Assembly: GCA_964612525.1 (NCBI GenBank)
Contig: CAZTCQ010000008.1
Location: 1 to 38,843 of the forward strand
Length of the DNA stretch: 38,843 bases
Direction of reading: 5' to 3'
Source: JAGNRR01 sp964612525
GTDB lineage: Bacteria; Bacteroidota; Bacteroidia; Chitinophagales; Chitinophagaceae
A model generated the notes under the pieces. That model did no database searches and was not told the DNA's origin. It saw nothing but the letters and a program-made list of their open reading frames with translations. Position numbers and translations under genes: made by a program. Shown here piece by piece: positions 16,002-25,303 of this stretch (its first letter is position 1; every line of letters starts with the position of its first letter).

Positions 16002-16014
16002 CTAAAACTATTTC

Positions 16015-17274
16015 CTATTTCTTTCGCCCGTAAAATTTCCTCTTCTTGGCATTTGGTTTTTTACCACTACCGCCTTGCGGTCTTTTGTGTCGCTTTCCGC
16101 CACCGCCACCTTGTTTGGCCGGTTTCTCGGGCGGACTATCATCATGATAAGGCTGATCGGTAATTAAAGGCACTTCTTGCTTGATTAACTTGTGAATGTC
16201 TTTTAAATAAGATCTCTCATCCGCAGCACAAAAAGAAAAAGCTTGTCCGCTGGCCGACGCTCGACCCGTTCGTCCAATTCTGTGAACATAAGATTCGGCA
16301 ATATTGGGTAAGTCATAATTTATAACGTGAGATAGCTCATCAATATCAATCCCGCGTGCTGCAATATCGGTGGCAACCAATACACTCAAGTCACCATCTT
16401 TAAAGGCATTCAACGCCCGCTGTCGCTGCGGCTGCGATTTATTTCCATGAATCGCCGCTGCATTTATTTCATTGCGCTTTAGCAGTTTTACAATTTTATC
16501 TGCACCATGTTTTGTTCTGGAAAACACCAAAGCAGACTCAATGTTTTCAGTTTTCATGAGGTGCAATAAAAGTTTAATTTTATCGGGCTTCTTGACGTAG
16601 TACATAGATTGCTCTACTTTTTCTGCAGTCGTTTTTTCTGGCGCTATGGTAACCTGTTCTGGATTTCCTAAAATTTGTTTTGATAAATCTACAATCCGTG
16701 GGGCCATAGTTGCACTAAAAAATAATGATTGTCTTTCGGTAGGAAGAAGTTTAATTATTTTTTTGATATCATGGATAAAACCCATGTCTAGCATCTGATC
16801 CGCTTCATCCAAAACGAAGTATTCTATGTCTCTTAAAGAAATATGTCCCTGCCCGATCAGGTCTAACAAACGACCCGGCGTGGAAATTAAAATATCAACC
16901 CCACGATTCAAAGCACCAACTTGTTTACCTTGTTTTACACCTCCAAAAATTACAGTATTGTAGAGATTAGTGTGCTTACCATACTCCGTAAAGCTTTCTT
17001 CAATTTGAATAGCAAGCTCACGCGTGGGTGTAACCACTAATGTTCGTATTTTTCGTTTTCCGCTACTCCGATGTCCTTTTTCAACCATTTGTTGAAGGAT
17101 AGGTATGGCAAAAGCTGCTGTTTTTCCCGTTCCGGTTTGAGCGCAACCTAACAGGTCTTTTCCTTTTAAAAGAATCGGAATAGATTGAGCTTGAATGGGA
17201 GTTGGGGAAGTATATCCTAAAGCATCGAGTGCTTTGAGTATTGGCGGTATAAGGCCAATTTCTTTAAATGTCAT
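16015..17274 (-). CDS. rhlE: DEAD-box RNA helicase, RhlE-like
   Basis: This is an ATP-dependent RNA helicase. All core motifs are visible: Q motif 'PTPIQAQSIP', Walker A 'AQTGTGKT' (45-52), 'PTREL', DEAD box (156-159), SAT (187-189), 'ARGIDI' and 'HRIGRTGR'. The C-terminal tail after residue 375 is glycine- and lysine-rich and basic, as in RhlE-type proteins that bind RNA through a disordered tail. The length is 419 residues. It leads a two-gene unit with rluF, suggesting a role in ribosome assembly or cold adaptation. The exact paralogue (RhlE versus other DEAD proteins) is inferred. Confidence 0.87.
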   Translation of the reverse strand: MTFKEIGLIPPILKALDALGYTSPTPIQAQSIPILLKGKDLLGCAQTGTGKTAAFAIPILQQMVEKGHRSSGKRKIRTLVVTPTRELAIQIEESFTEYGKHTNLYNTVIFGGVKQGKQVGALNRGVDILISTPGRLLDLIGQGHISLRDIEYFVLDEADQMLDMGFIHDIKKIIKLLPTERQSLFFSATMAPRIVDLSKQILGNPEQVTIAPEKTTAEKVEQSMYYVKKPDKIKLLLHLMKTENIESALVFSRTKHGADKIVKLLKRNEINAAAIHGNKSQPQRQRALNAFKDGDLSVLVATDIAARGIDIDELSHVINYDLPNIAESYVHRIGRTGRASASGQAFSFCAADERSYLKDIHKLIKQEVPLITDQPYHDDSPPEKPAKQGGGGGKRHKRPQGGSGKKPNAKKRKFYGRKK

Positions 17275-17290
17275 AATGTATTATAAGCAG

Positions 17291-17298
17291 CAAAGGTA
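17291..17298 (-). promoter_or_regulatory. -7 promoter element of the DEAD-box gene
   Basis: On the - strand this reads TACCTTTG, an exact TAnnTTTG match, 16 bp upstream of the helicase ATG. 7-bp tandem repeats begin 6 bp further upstream and occupy the -33 region. Confidence 0.55.
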
Positions 17299-17304
17299 AG
17301 GTTA

Positions 17305-17346
17305 TTAGTACTTAGTAGCCAGTATTTAGTCGTTAGTACTTGGTCT
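17305..17346. repeat. 7-bp tandem repeat upstream of the DEAD-box gene
   Basis: Six consecutive heptamers read TTAGTAC, TTAGTAG, CCAGTAT, TTAGTCG, TTAGTAC and TTGGTCT. They lie in the divergent spacer between the helicase and the antitoxin gene, like the heptamers at 1719-1746. Confidence 0.7.
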
Positions 17347-17407
17347 TTCCGAGCCTGCCATTTTCACATCAAAATTGTAGCAAAACCGAATAGAGTAATT
17401 AATTCTT

Positions 17408-17415
17408 TATCTTTG
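17408..17415 (+). promoter_or_regulatory. -7 promoter element of the antitoxin gene
   Basis: TATCTTTG is an exact TAnnTTTG match and ends 23 bp before the ATG at 17439. Confidence 0.5.
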
Positions 17416-17438
17416 ATATAACTAGATAAAGCAAGTAT

Positions 17439-17681
17439 ATGTCCGCAATAGAATTAAAATCCAATTTTCATAAACTAATAGATAGCATTAGCAACGAAAC
17501 ACTTCTGGCCAAATTCTTTGAAATCATGTCCAATGCCTCTACTTCTAAATCTCAGAGTTTGTGGGACAAGCTAAGTCTTGAAGAGCAACAAGAGCTCTTA
17601 GAAATAGAAAAAGAAAGCCGAAATGAAAGCAACTTAATAAGCAATGACGACATGAAATCTAAGCACAACAAATGGCTTTAG
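17439..17681 (+). CDS. Antitoxin of a RelE/ParE-type module
   Basis: This 80-residue protein matches a common Bacteroidota antitoxin type that precedes RelE/ParE toxins. It has an N-terminal helical 'IELKSNFHKLIDSISNETLLAKF' style region, a variable middle, then 'LWDKLSLEEQQELLEIEKES' and a C-terminal 'SKHNKWL'. It overlaps the downstream toxin frame by 10 bp. The reading frame is intact, whereas the toxin is frameshifted, so the antitoxin may be a relic or still protect against related toxins. An exact -7 element supports expression. Confidence 0.75.
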   Translation: MSAIELKSNFHKLIDSISNETLLAKFFEIMSNASTSKSQSLWDKLSLEEQQELLEIEKESRNESNLISNDDMKSKHNKWL

Positions 17682-17967
17682 AAATTTATTGGTCCAAAAA
17701 AGCTTCATCCAAATTTGATAAAATTTTAGAATACCTAGAAAATAAGTTTGGTAATCAAACAACTGTAAAATTTGTAAAAAAGGTTTTTGAATTTTTAGAC
17801 TTATTAGAGAATTTCCCAAATTTAGGCACTTTAGAAAATGAAGAACTCGGCTTCGTGCTTTTGTAATTGTAAAACAGATTACACTATTTTATCAAGTAAA
17901 GGAAGACAAAATCATTTTGCTCAATTTTTATGACAATCGACAAAACCCCAAGAATAAAAGGTTTTAG
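17672..17967 (+). pseudogene. Frameshifted RelE/ParE-family toxin
   Basis: The frame from ATG 17672 encodes 'YWSKKASSKFDKILEYLENK' and 'LLENFPNLGTLENEELG', the N-terminal two thirds of a ParE/RelE toxin, then hits TAA at 17864. From 17854 another frame continues the family without a break: 'RAFVIVKQITLFYQVKEDK', then 'IILLNFYDNRQNPKNKRF' and TAG at 17965-17967. Restoring one base near 17848-17854 gives a 98-residue protein, the usual size. The toxin is thus inactivated by a one-base deletion, unless the base is a sequencing error. It overlaps its antitoxin by 10 bp. Confidence 0.8.
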
Positions 17968-17979
17968 AAAATAAAAGAA

Positions 17980-18249
17980 ATGATTAAAACAAATTCAATA
18001 ACTTTTGCAATTCACGATGGAGAACAGCCACTATCTATTCATATAGAGCCTTGGGCTACTGAACTCACGGTACACCCTAAAGAAGAAAAAACTTTTCTTC
18101 CCATAAATCCAATTAAAGATTTTTCATGGACTGTCATCTAGCATAAAACAGGAATTCAGTTATTTCCCGAAACCATTGGTTCACATGAAAAAATAGCAGT
18201 TTATAGAAATGATAAACTATCTGATGAATTAGATTTTCTTTGGAATTGA
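17980..18249 (+). pseudogene. Small unknown gene interrupted by an in-frame TAG
   Basis: Starting 12 bp after the toxin remnant, ATG 17980 opens a frame with 'HDGEQPLSIHIEPWATEL' and 'KTFLPINPIKDFSWTVI', then TAG at 18139-18141. The same frame runs on for 35 further codons ('HKTGIQLFPETIGSHEKIAVY') to TGA at 18247-18249. Protein-like composition on both sides of the TAG points to a nonsense mutation in an 89-residue gene. I do not recognise a named family. It belongs to the same decaying islet as the toxin. Confidence 0.55.
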
Positions 18250-18267
18250 TGGTCCTATTAAAAACAA

Positions 18268-18678
18268 CTAGACCGCCTCACATTCCTTCTTTAACGCTTC
18301 ATTCATGGCGATAAAACCATCTTTTGTTTGGCCCAGTAATTTTTTCTTAAAAAGAGAAACCAAAAGCCCAGAAAACAATTCTCCATGGGTAAAAAGAGTT
18401 AATCCATTTTTTTCTTCGAGATTAAAATAATGCTCGCCATCAAAAATTCCTTTCATCATGAGTTTTCCCTTCCACCGAAATTCTTGATTTTCATTGAAGC
18501 TAAGGACTTCCGGTTTAAACCTCATTCCGCCTAGTTCAACATGAATTGTTTCTCCTTTACGAGCGTCACCATCTATTGATTTTATAAAAGGATTCCAGTC
18601 ATAATTATTGAAATCAGTTAGCACAGTCCATACTTTTTCGGCTGTTGCGTTTATTGTAATTTTAGTTTGTATTTCCAT
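18268..18678 (-). CDS. SRPBCC (START-like) domain protein
   Basis: The 136-residue protein is a single SRPBCC/polyketide-cyclase-like domain. It opens with 'TKITINATAEKVWTVLTDFNNYDWNPFIKSI', where the A-E-K-V-W and N-P-F positions are typical, and continues with 'FRWKGKLMMKGIFDGEHYF' and a C-terminal amphipathic helix. Such domains enclose a hydrophobic pocket for a lipid-like ligand. No ligand can be inferred. It lies 57 bp downstream of the Crp/Fnr-type regulator on the same strand and may be its target, which is inference from position. Confidence 0.82.
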   Translation of the reverse strand: MEIQTKITINATAEKVWTVLTDFNNYDWNPFIKSIDGDARKGETIHVELGGMRFKPEVLSFNENQEFRWKGKLMMKGIFDGEHYFNLEEKNGLTLFTHGELFSGLLVSLFKKKLLGQTKDGFIAMNEALKKECEAV

Positions 18679-18735
18679 TGTTTTTTAATTTAAAACAAAG
18701 GTCCAGCGAGAAAAATAGAAAAGTCTTGACCTATA

Positions 18736-19311
18736 TCAAGAAATAGATTTCTTACGAATCCGGCTGAGTGTTTCGGGTGTCATGCCTAGCATAGAAGCTA
18801 TATAATGCAAGGGCACTTGATTAAATAAATCACTCTTCATTTCAAAAAGCATATTATAGCGCTGCTCAGCCGTCATGGATAAGAATGAAAAAATACGGTC
18901 TTCCAAAGTCATAAAACATTTAGCAATAAACAGTTTTTCTAATTGATGCCACTCGGGAATGAGCGTAGCAATTTTATCATAATTCTCTTTAGATATTGTA
19001 TACAGTTCACAATCTGTGAGGGATTCAATATCCCAGCGGGCCACATTCCCAAATATCATACTCGATAAATCTGTTATGAATTCCCCTTGGCTAGCAACCC
19101 ATTGCGTAACATCTTTTCCATCCTGATGATTGAAGACTCGTAAGTAACCCGTTTTTATAAAACTTAATTTGTTGCATCGCTTACCAACTATTGCAAATGA
19201 AGCTCCTTTTTCCATTTGCTCGGGCTCGAATAGCTCCTCTAGCAAAGCCAGCTTACTTTCCTCTATTCCAAAGTATGATTTTATGGATAGTTGCAGTTCT
19301 GTCATCCGCAA
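18736..19311 (-). CDS. Crp/Fnr-family transcriptional regulator
   Basis: The 191-residue protein has an N-terminal cyclic-nucleotide-binding-type beta barrel (about residues 20-120, 'KGASFAIVGKRCNKLSFIKTGYLRVF'). A dimerisation helix follows, then a short helix-turn-helix with 'VPLHYIASMLGMTPETLSRIRKK' at the C-terminus. This arrangement is the common Bacteroidota Crp/Fnr form. The arginine/serine phosphate-binding signature of true cAMP sensors is not obvious, so the ligand is unknown. It precedes the SRPBCC gene on the same strand. Confidence 0.85.
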   Translation of the reverse strand: MRMTELQLSIKSYFGIEESKLALLEELFEPEQMEKGASFAIVGKRCNKLSFIKTGYLRVFNHQDGKDVTQWVASQGEFITDLSSMIFGNVARWDIESLTDCELYTISKENYDKIATLIPEWHQLEKLFIAKCFMTLEDRIFSFLSMTAEQRYNMLFEMKSDLFNQVPLHYIASMLGMTPETLSRIRKKSIS

Positions 19312-19324
19312 TAAATATAAAGAT

Positions 19325-19355
19325 AAGCCTCCTACAATGTTATCGCAAGAGGCTT
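19325..19355 (-). terminator. Possible terminator of the RND efflux operon
   Basis: AAGCCTC (19325-19331) pairs with GAGGCTT (19349-19355). On the - strand a T-rich tract follows. It lies 22 bp past the stop of the RND permease gene. The loop is long (17 bases), so the call is moderate. Confidence 0.45.
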
Positions 19356-19377
19356 CCTAACTTAAACTTTTCTTATT

Positions 19378-22300
19378 TTAAATCTTCGCCCCTTCCTTAC
19401 CCAAAGCTTTCAATACTTTTTTCTTACGATTAAAAGCCATAAGTAAAAGCACAGGAACAATTATCAAAGTAATGATGGTAGCAAATGCCAATCCAAAAAT
19501 CATAGTCCATGATAGTGGACCCCAGAAAGCAACGTTGTCACCACCGAAATAAATATGAGGATTCCCTGTTTCAAAAAGTAAGGCAAAATCAATATTGAGT
19601 CCAACCGCCAAAGGTATCAAACCAGAGATAGTAGAAATTGCTGTGAGTAATACCGGCGTCATACGAGTACGCCCTGCTTCGATAACGGCTTCTCTCGGAG
19701 ACATGCCTTCTTCCAATTTCAAATCAGCAAACTCAACGAGTAGTATCCCATTCCGCACAACGATACCCGCTAAGGCTACAATGCCAATCCCTGTCATGAT
19801 AATAACTAGATCCATCCCGAATATTTGAACGCCCAGTAGCACCCCAACAATGCTCAAAAGAATTTCACTCATGATAATTACAGAGCGGCTAAATGAATTA
19901 AATTGAAGCATCAATACAAGAAAAATAAGCGCCATTGAAATACCTAAGGCTCCTCCTAAAAAGGCACCCGTCTCTGCTTGTTCTTCTTGCTCGCCGCCCA
20001 TTCTTATATTAACACCCGCAATGGCATTAAACGCATCAATCTCACTTTGAACCTCAGCCACTACTGCATTGGCGTTAAAGTCACTCAGTACATTTGAGCT
20101 CAGGCTAATGATTCGTTGCTCATCCTTTCGTTTTATGCCACCATAAGTATTCCCGTAATTTAATTCGGCAAAACTACCCAAGGGTACTTGACGAACGGCG
20201 CCGCCCATTCCCATATCACGATACGTTACTGGTAGGTTTTTTACAATGTCAATATTATTTCGTTGTTCTTTTTTCAGACGAACCATGATAGGATAATCAT
20301 CATTGGCATCTTTAAATCTCGAGACTTCCATTCCAAACATAGCAGTCCGCAAATCGCCAGCAATTTGTCCAGTGCTAATTCCCTCCATGTTTAACCTGCC
20401 CCGTTGAATATCAAAAACAATCTCTGGCTTATCCGCTTGGAAATCACTTTTCAATTCCTCAACTCCTCCTATTTGCTTGTTATCTAAATAGCGTTTTAAA
20501 TTTTTAGAAGTAGTAATTAAATCATCCAAGTTTTCGCCAGTTATTTCTATTAAGATGGGTTTCGCCGTTGGTGGACCACTACTCTCTTTTTCAACTACAA
20601 TTTTAGCACCAGGAATTCCCTTTACCTCACTTCTAATTTTATCCAATACTGCTTGGGTTGACTTTCCATTCCGTTCAGCAAACTTCACAAAGGATACTGT
20701 GATTTTACCGCGATTAGGATACTCTCCAATTTCACCACCTTGTGTATTCGTAGCACCCACTTTGACGTTTGAAACAACTGAAGTTATCAAAGGATGTTTT
20801 TTCTTACCCGTTTTATCATAGCCCGTGGCTTGATAGACTTTCTCTTCCAACTGTTGTAGAACTTCATTCGTTTTGTTTTGATCTGTTCCTTCAGGCAGCG
20901 TTAGATAAACATAGGTAAAATTAGGCTCCGACTCTGGGAAGAAAAGTATATTGGGTGCAGAAGCACCTACCCAAGCAAAAGCGCCAAGGGTAATTAAAAC
21001 AACACCCAATAAAACCCAACCTCTTACATTCAATATTCTCTCTAACCAACGGACATACCATGCCTGCACGGCCGGCCAAACTCTGGTTTGAAAACCATGT
21101 ATCAACCGTACTAAGACGAACTTATTTAAAAGAAATAATAACAAGAAAAATATGGTCAAATTTCCTAATAAAATGCTCTTAGCAGCATAACAACTTCCTG
21201 CCACAATTAAAAAGCCAAGTACCGTAAATGAAGTTTTTTTCGTCCAATTTATTTTACTTACATCTTGGTCTTTCTTCATGAAAGAGACTGCAAAAACAGG
21301 ATTGATAAAGTAAGCAACTACTAATGAGGCAATCAAGGTAATAATCAAGGTTATAGGCAAGAAGAACATAAACTCACCTATCACCCCACTCCAAAAGGCT
21401 AAGGGAATAAATGGTAACAAAGTAGTAATTGTTCCCGCTAAGACTGGCATAAATACTTCCTTGGTCGCTTTTTCTACCGCAGCTTTAATTGGCAGATTTT
21501 CTTCATGAAAAATCCTGTGGGCATTTTCAATCACTACAATAGCGTCATCTACCACAATCCCTAGAGCTAACAGGAACGAAAAGAGTACAATCATGTTTAA
21601 AGTAAAACCAATACTCGGCATAACTAAAAATGCAATTGCCATGGAAAGCGGAACCGACAAGGCAACAAAAATTGCATTGGTAGTTCCCATAAAGAACATC
21701 AAAATCAGCGTTACCAAACAGAACCCAATAATGATAGTATTGATTAGATCATGAAGGGTAACTCGGGTATTATCACTTTGGTCTGCTGTGAGTTTAATAC
21801 TCAATTCTTTCGGCAATTCATTGGCCTGCATCTCTGCCACAATTTCGTTGATTTTATCACTCGCATTGATTAAATTTTTACCCGCACCTTTGATAATATT
21901 CAAAGTGATTACGTTTCTACCATCCAAACGAGCAAAACTTTCTGGGTCCTCGTAGGTATCTTTTACTTCCGCAATATCTCGCAAATAAATTGCCGCACCC
22001 ATAGGATTTTTAACCGTTAAGTTGGCAATCTCCTCGGCATCTTGAAACACTTTTTTTATAGATAATAAGCGTTGCTCCCCTTCAACAGTAACCTGACCGG
22101 GTGTAGCCTCTACATTTTCAAACGCAATGGCATTTTGAATATCTCTAAAAGATAATTGCGCTGCACTCATTTTAAAAAGATCTACATTCACTTGAATCTC
22201 TCGCTCCAAACCACCGACTTTATCTACACGCTTAATCTCTTTTAAATCTTCGATGCGATCTTTAATACGATCAGCATATTTTTCTAAACGAGTGACATCA

Positions 22301-22749
22301 AAATCGCCATAAAGATTCACGAACATAATCGGAAACTCCGAGGCATCAATCTCATTAATCTCCGGCTCATTGGGCAAGTCATTGGGCAAATCAGGCTTGG
22401 CTTTATCTACCGCATCTTGCACATCAATTTTAGCTTCTGCTATATCCACATCCGTATTAAACTCCGCCGTGATAACTGAGAAATCCTGAAACGAATTACT
22501 GGTAACTTTTTTAATCCCTGTAATGTTGGTTAACTTCTTTTCTATTGGTTTAGAAACTAAGTTCTCCATATTTTCAGGAGAGGTACCCGGATAAATCGTT
22601 TGAACAATAATGGACGGAAACTTCACCTCAGGAAATTGCTCCTTGGGTAAGTCATTATAAGCCCTATAACCCATGAAAGCAATAATCAAGGTTATACAAT
22701 AAATCGCGGTGCGATTATTTATTGGCCACTTGGATGGATTTAATTGCAT
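19378..22749 (-). CDS. RND efflux pump permease (AcrB/HAE1-like)
   Basis: This 1123-residue inner-membrane protein is the proton-driven pump of a tripartite efflux system. Visible features are an N-terminal transmembrane helix, the porter domain start 'YPGTSPENMENLV' (about residues 53-65) and the TM4 charge pair 'LGIVVDDAIVVIEN' (D401, D402), which takes part in proton relay. A second repeat with twelve helices in total ends in a basic tail. An extra hydrophobic insertion after residue 500 makes it longer than E. coli AcrB (1049). It follows the adaptor gene after 4 bp. Substrates are unknown; a multidrug or similar hydrophobic range is only implied by the family. Confidence 0.93.
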   Translation of the reverse strand: MQLNPSKWPINNRTAIYCITLIIAFMGYRAYNDLPKEQFPEVKFPSIIVQTIYPGTSPENMENLVSKPIEKKLTNITGIKKVTSNSFQDFSVITAEFNTDVDIAEAKIDVQDAVDKAKPDLPNDLPNEPEINEIDASEFPIMFVNLYGDFDVTRLEKYADRIKDRIEDLKEIKRVDKVGGLEREIQVNVDLFKMSAAQLSFRDIQNAIAFENVEATPGQVTVEGEQRLLSIKKVFQDAEEIANLTVKNPMGAAIYLRDIAEVKDTYEDPESFARLDGRNVITLNIIKGAGKNLINASDKINEIVAEMQANELPKELSIKLTADQSDNTRVTLHDLINTIIIGFCLVTLILMFFMGTTNAIFVALSVPLSMAIAFLVMPSIGFTLNMIVLFSFLLALGIVVDDAIVVIENAHRIFHEENLPIKAAVEKATKEVFMPVLAGTITTLLPFIPLAFWSGVIGEFMFFLPITLIITLIASLVVAYFINPVFAVSFMKKDQDVSKINWTKKTSFTVLGFLIVAGSCYAAKSILLGNLTIFFLLLFLLNKFVLVRLIHGFQTRVWPAVQAWYVRWLERILNVRGWVLLGVVLITLGAFAWVGASAPNILFFPESEPNFTYVYLTLPEGTDQNKTNEVLQQLEEKVYQATGYDKTGKKKHPLITSVVSNVKVGATNTQGGEIGEYPNRGKITVSFVKFAERNGKSTQAVLDKIRSEVKGIPGAKIVVEKESSGPPTAKPILIEITGENLDDLITTSKNLKRYLDNKQIGGVEELKSDFQADKPEIVFDIQRGRLNMEGISTGQIAGDLRTAMFGMEVSRFKDANDDYPIMVRLKKEQRNNIDIVKNLPVTYRDMGMGGAVRQVPLGSFAELNYGNTYGGIKRKDEQRIISLSSNVLSDFNANAVVAEVQSEIDAFNAIAGVNIRMGGEQEEQAETGAFLGGALGISMALIFLVLMLQFNSFSRSVIIMSEILLSIVGVLLGVQIFGMDLVIIMTGIGIVALAGIVVRNGILLVEFADLKLEEGMSPREAVIEAGRTRMTPVLLTAISTISGLIPLAVGLNIDFALLFETGNPHIYFGGDNVAFWGPLSWTMIFGLAFATIITLIIVPVLLLMAFNRKKKVLKALGKEGAKI

Positions 22750-22753
22750 GTTT

Positions 22754-23887
22754 CTAGTTTATAGTTTTAAAACTTAATTTGTCTCCTTCGTTTAACTCTT
22801 CGTATCCAGCCGTTACCACCAAATCATCGAGCAGTAAACCACTTTTAATTTCAACCTTACCTCGGTAATTCTTTCCTAGGATCACCCTTTTCAATTTGGC
22901 TTTATCCATGTTATCCTTTACATAAACATAATCGCCACCATTAATTTTTTGAATCACCTTAGCCGGCAACACAAAAGCACGTGGATTAGAGTATGTGGCA
23001 ATCTTTACTTTGGTGACCATATTGGGTCGCAACTTACCACGCGATGGTGGGTTAATTTCAGCAGTAAAGGTTCTCTTCAACGGATCAATTGTTTTTTGAA
23101 CATAACGAACTCTTGTCTCCATCGTATCTCCAAAATCTGGCAGAATAACCTCTGCCTTACTACCTGATGTAACACGACCGGCATAACTTTCTGGGATATC
23201 CACTTTTACTTTTACCGCTCCCGTATTCACAATTCTAATTTGATTGGGCATTCCTGGATTAGCCATATCACCTACATTAATATTGACATCGTCCACCACT
23301 CCACTGATGGGTGCTTTGATAACATACATACGACGCTGACTCAATGTGGTTTGTTTCTTTTTTAATAATGATTGATACTGATTCTTGGCAGTAAGTAGCT
23401 GAACTTCGGTACCTATGTCTTGTGCCCACAACTTCTTTTGTTTATCGTACATTGTTTTGGCAAAAGAAATTTGCTGATTCAATTCTGCAATACCATTATT
23501 TATAGTTTCTGCTTTTAGCGTGGCCAACGTTTGTCCTCTGCGCACGTATTGTCCGTTTCGCACATGAATCCGTTGCACCACACCGGGTGCCTCAGGTGTA
23601 GCATTCACTGATTTACCAGCATCTACTCGCCCCTGCAATTCTAAATATTGATAAAAAGGATCAGGAAACATACTCGTCAGCCGAACCGGAATTTTACGCA
23701 CGCTATCCTTCAAACCTGATGAGGCTTCGAGTTCTGCAATTTTCGCAGCAATTTTCTTTTGCTCATTCTTTAGTTTCTCTAGTGCCTTTTTGGGATCTTT
23801 CTCTGCCGTATCCTTGCCTTTCTTATCGCCACCGCAACTAGCCAAAAAAAGTATTGCTGTCAGTAGTAAAATGATTGTCTTGTTCAT
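22754..23887 (-). CDS. RND efflux periplasmic adaptor (membrane fusion protein)
   Basis: This is the adaptor that links the pump to the TolC-like channel. From ATG 23887 it has a lipoprotein signal with lipobox 'LASC' (C18), then an alpha hairpin region and lipoyl-like halves. 'GVVQRIHVRNGQYVRRGQTLATL' is the first half and 'VIKAPISGVVDDVNINVGDMA' the second, followed by beta-barrel and membrane-proximal domains. The open frame extends six codons upstream to a TTG at 23905, but ATG 23887 places the signal peptide correctly. The gene is second from the end of the tetR-tolC-adaptor-pump operon. Confidence 0.92.
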   Translation of the reverse strand: MNKTIILLLTAILFLASCGGDKKGKDTAEKDPKKALEKLKNEQKKIAAKIAELEASSGLKDSVRKIPVRLTSMFPDPFYQYLELQGRVDAGKSVNATPEAPGVVQRIHVRNGQYVRRGQTLATLKAETINNGIAELNQQISFAKTMYDKQKKLWAQDIGTEVQLLTAKNQYQSLLKKKQTTLSQRRMYVIKAPISGVVDDVNINVGDMANPGMPNQIRIVNTGAVKVKVDIPESYAGRVTSGSKAEVILPDFGDTMETRVRYVQKTIDPLKRTFTAEINPPSRGKLRPNMVTKVKIATYSNPRAFVLPAKVIQKINGGDYVYVKDNMDKAKLKRVILGKNYRGKVEIKSGLLLDDLVVTAGYEELNEGDKLSFKTIN

Positions 23888-23910
23888 AGCTGTTTTATTT
23901 ATCAATGTTG

Positions 23911-25302
23911 TTATTTATAAATGCCTAGTGCTTTTCGTAAATCTATTTTTGCTATCATGGCATCGTATAATGAGTTGAAATAATTTGTTTGCGCTTCTTT
24001 CAAAGAAGTTTGCGCTTGAATAATTTCTATATTAGAGCCGAGCCCTTCTTTATATTTTGCCCGCGCTATGGTGTATACTTTCTCGGCTAAGGCAATATTT
24101 GCTTTTTGATTATCCAAAGAAAGTATGCTGTTTCGAAGAGCGGTGCGTGCATTACTTACTTCAAAATCCATAGCCTGTCTAAAGTTTTTTATATCAAATT
24201 CATTTTGCTTTATTTTTAATTCAGCTTGCTTCATTTTTGCCTTACGCTGACCACCACCATAGATCGGCATATTTACAGACAAACCAATCGCCCCCGTCGG
24301 GAAGTAAGGCAGCGTAAACAGCTCAGTAAATCGTTTGGTTTGAGTGGCATAGCCCAACTGTGCGACACCCGCTACCGTAGGCAACCATGATTTTTCGTAT
24401 CGTTTATAATCTAGTTTATTTAATTCAACACCTAGGTTTAATAATTTCATTTCCGTGCGCTGCTCATAGTCAACCGCATTGGATAAAAACAAGTCCTCTT
24501 TTATGGCCTCATCCGTTAATTTATTTTTTAGACTAATGCCTTCCGTGAGCGGCATTCCCATTTGAAACTTTAATAAGTAATAGCTTACCTCAATTAAATT
24601 ATTAATTTTCGTCTTCTCTGTGAGCAAATTATTTTTCTGTACGGTTAAGCGCAGGACATCAATTTTTTCAGCAAAACCTTCATTGTAAAGCTTCTGCGTC
24701 ATATCCTCCATTTTGGTAATTAAAGAAATATTTTCATCCAATAAATCACTGCGTGTTTGAGCAATTACCGCATTATAATACGCCTTGCTAATATTAATTT
24801 TCAGCTCTTCCTCGCTTCGCTTCGTATTCAACTTTGCTAATTGATTTAGGCTTTCTCTTGCTTCCAATCCAATAATGACACTTGGATCAAAAAAGATTTG
24901 TTGGACCTGCACATTCAATGAGGCACTTAAAGGCAAGCCAAACTGAAATTCGCTATACTCCTGCTCATACTCCGTAAGTGGCTCAGGCGGATTAGCTGCT
25001 AACTTAGCAGAATCTATCACAAAAAGACCAAAGGCATCACCAAAATTAAAAGCATTGGCATCCCCTCGTTGCTTAGGCACAATAAATAAGTATTGAAAAC
25101 TACCCGCGGCAGTAACCTGTGGTCTCGTCAGGGCTAGCACTTCTTTATTTACCTCTTTCTGAATATCCTCTTCTAGGCGCTGCTTCGCAATACTCCCTTG
25201 ATTTTTTAGTGCATAATTAATACACTCCTCTACAGTATATGAGCTTTGAGCCTGAACAGACAAAGCAAAAAAGCAGAGTAATATTACTAATCTTATTTTC
25301 AT
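23911..25302 (-). CDS. TolC-family outer-membrane efflux protein
   Basis: This 463-residue outer-membrane channel protein has a signal peptide ending 'SVQAQ' (residue 19). It shows the paired OEP domains: 'YTVEECINYALKNQGSIAKQRLEE' at the start and 'LSLDNQKANIALAEKVYTIA' with 'YKEGLGSNIEIIQAQTSL' in the second half, the latter being the usual TolC repeat signature. It starts 1 bp after the tetR stop and is followed by the adaptor gene, so all four genes should form one transcript. It should trimerise and dock with the adaptor. Confidence 0.92.
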   Translation of the reverse strand: MKIRLVILLCFFALSVQAQSSYTVEECINYALKNQGSIAKQRLEEDIQKEVNKEVLALTRPQVTAAGSFQYLFIVPKQRGDANAFNFGDAFGLFVIDSAKLAANPPEPLTEYEQEYSEFQFGLPLSASLNVQVQQIFFDPSVIIGLEARESLNQLAKLNTKRSEEELKINISKAYYNAVIAQTRSDLLDENISLITKMEDMTQKLYNEGFAEKIDVLRLTVQKNNLLTEKTKINNLIEVSYYLLKFQMGMPLTEGISLKNKLTDEAIKEDLFLSNAVDYEQRTEMKLLNLGVELNKLDYKRYEKSWLPTVAGVAQLGYATQTKRFTELFTLPYFPTGAIGLSVNMPIYGGGQRKAKMKQAELKIKQNEFDIKNFRQAMDFEVSNARTALRNSILSLDNQKANIALAEKVYTIARAKYKEGLGSNIEIIQAQTSLKEAQTNYFNSLYDAMIAKIDLRKALGIYK

Positions 25303-25303
25303 C

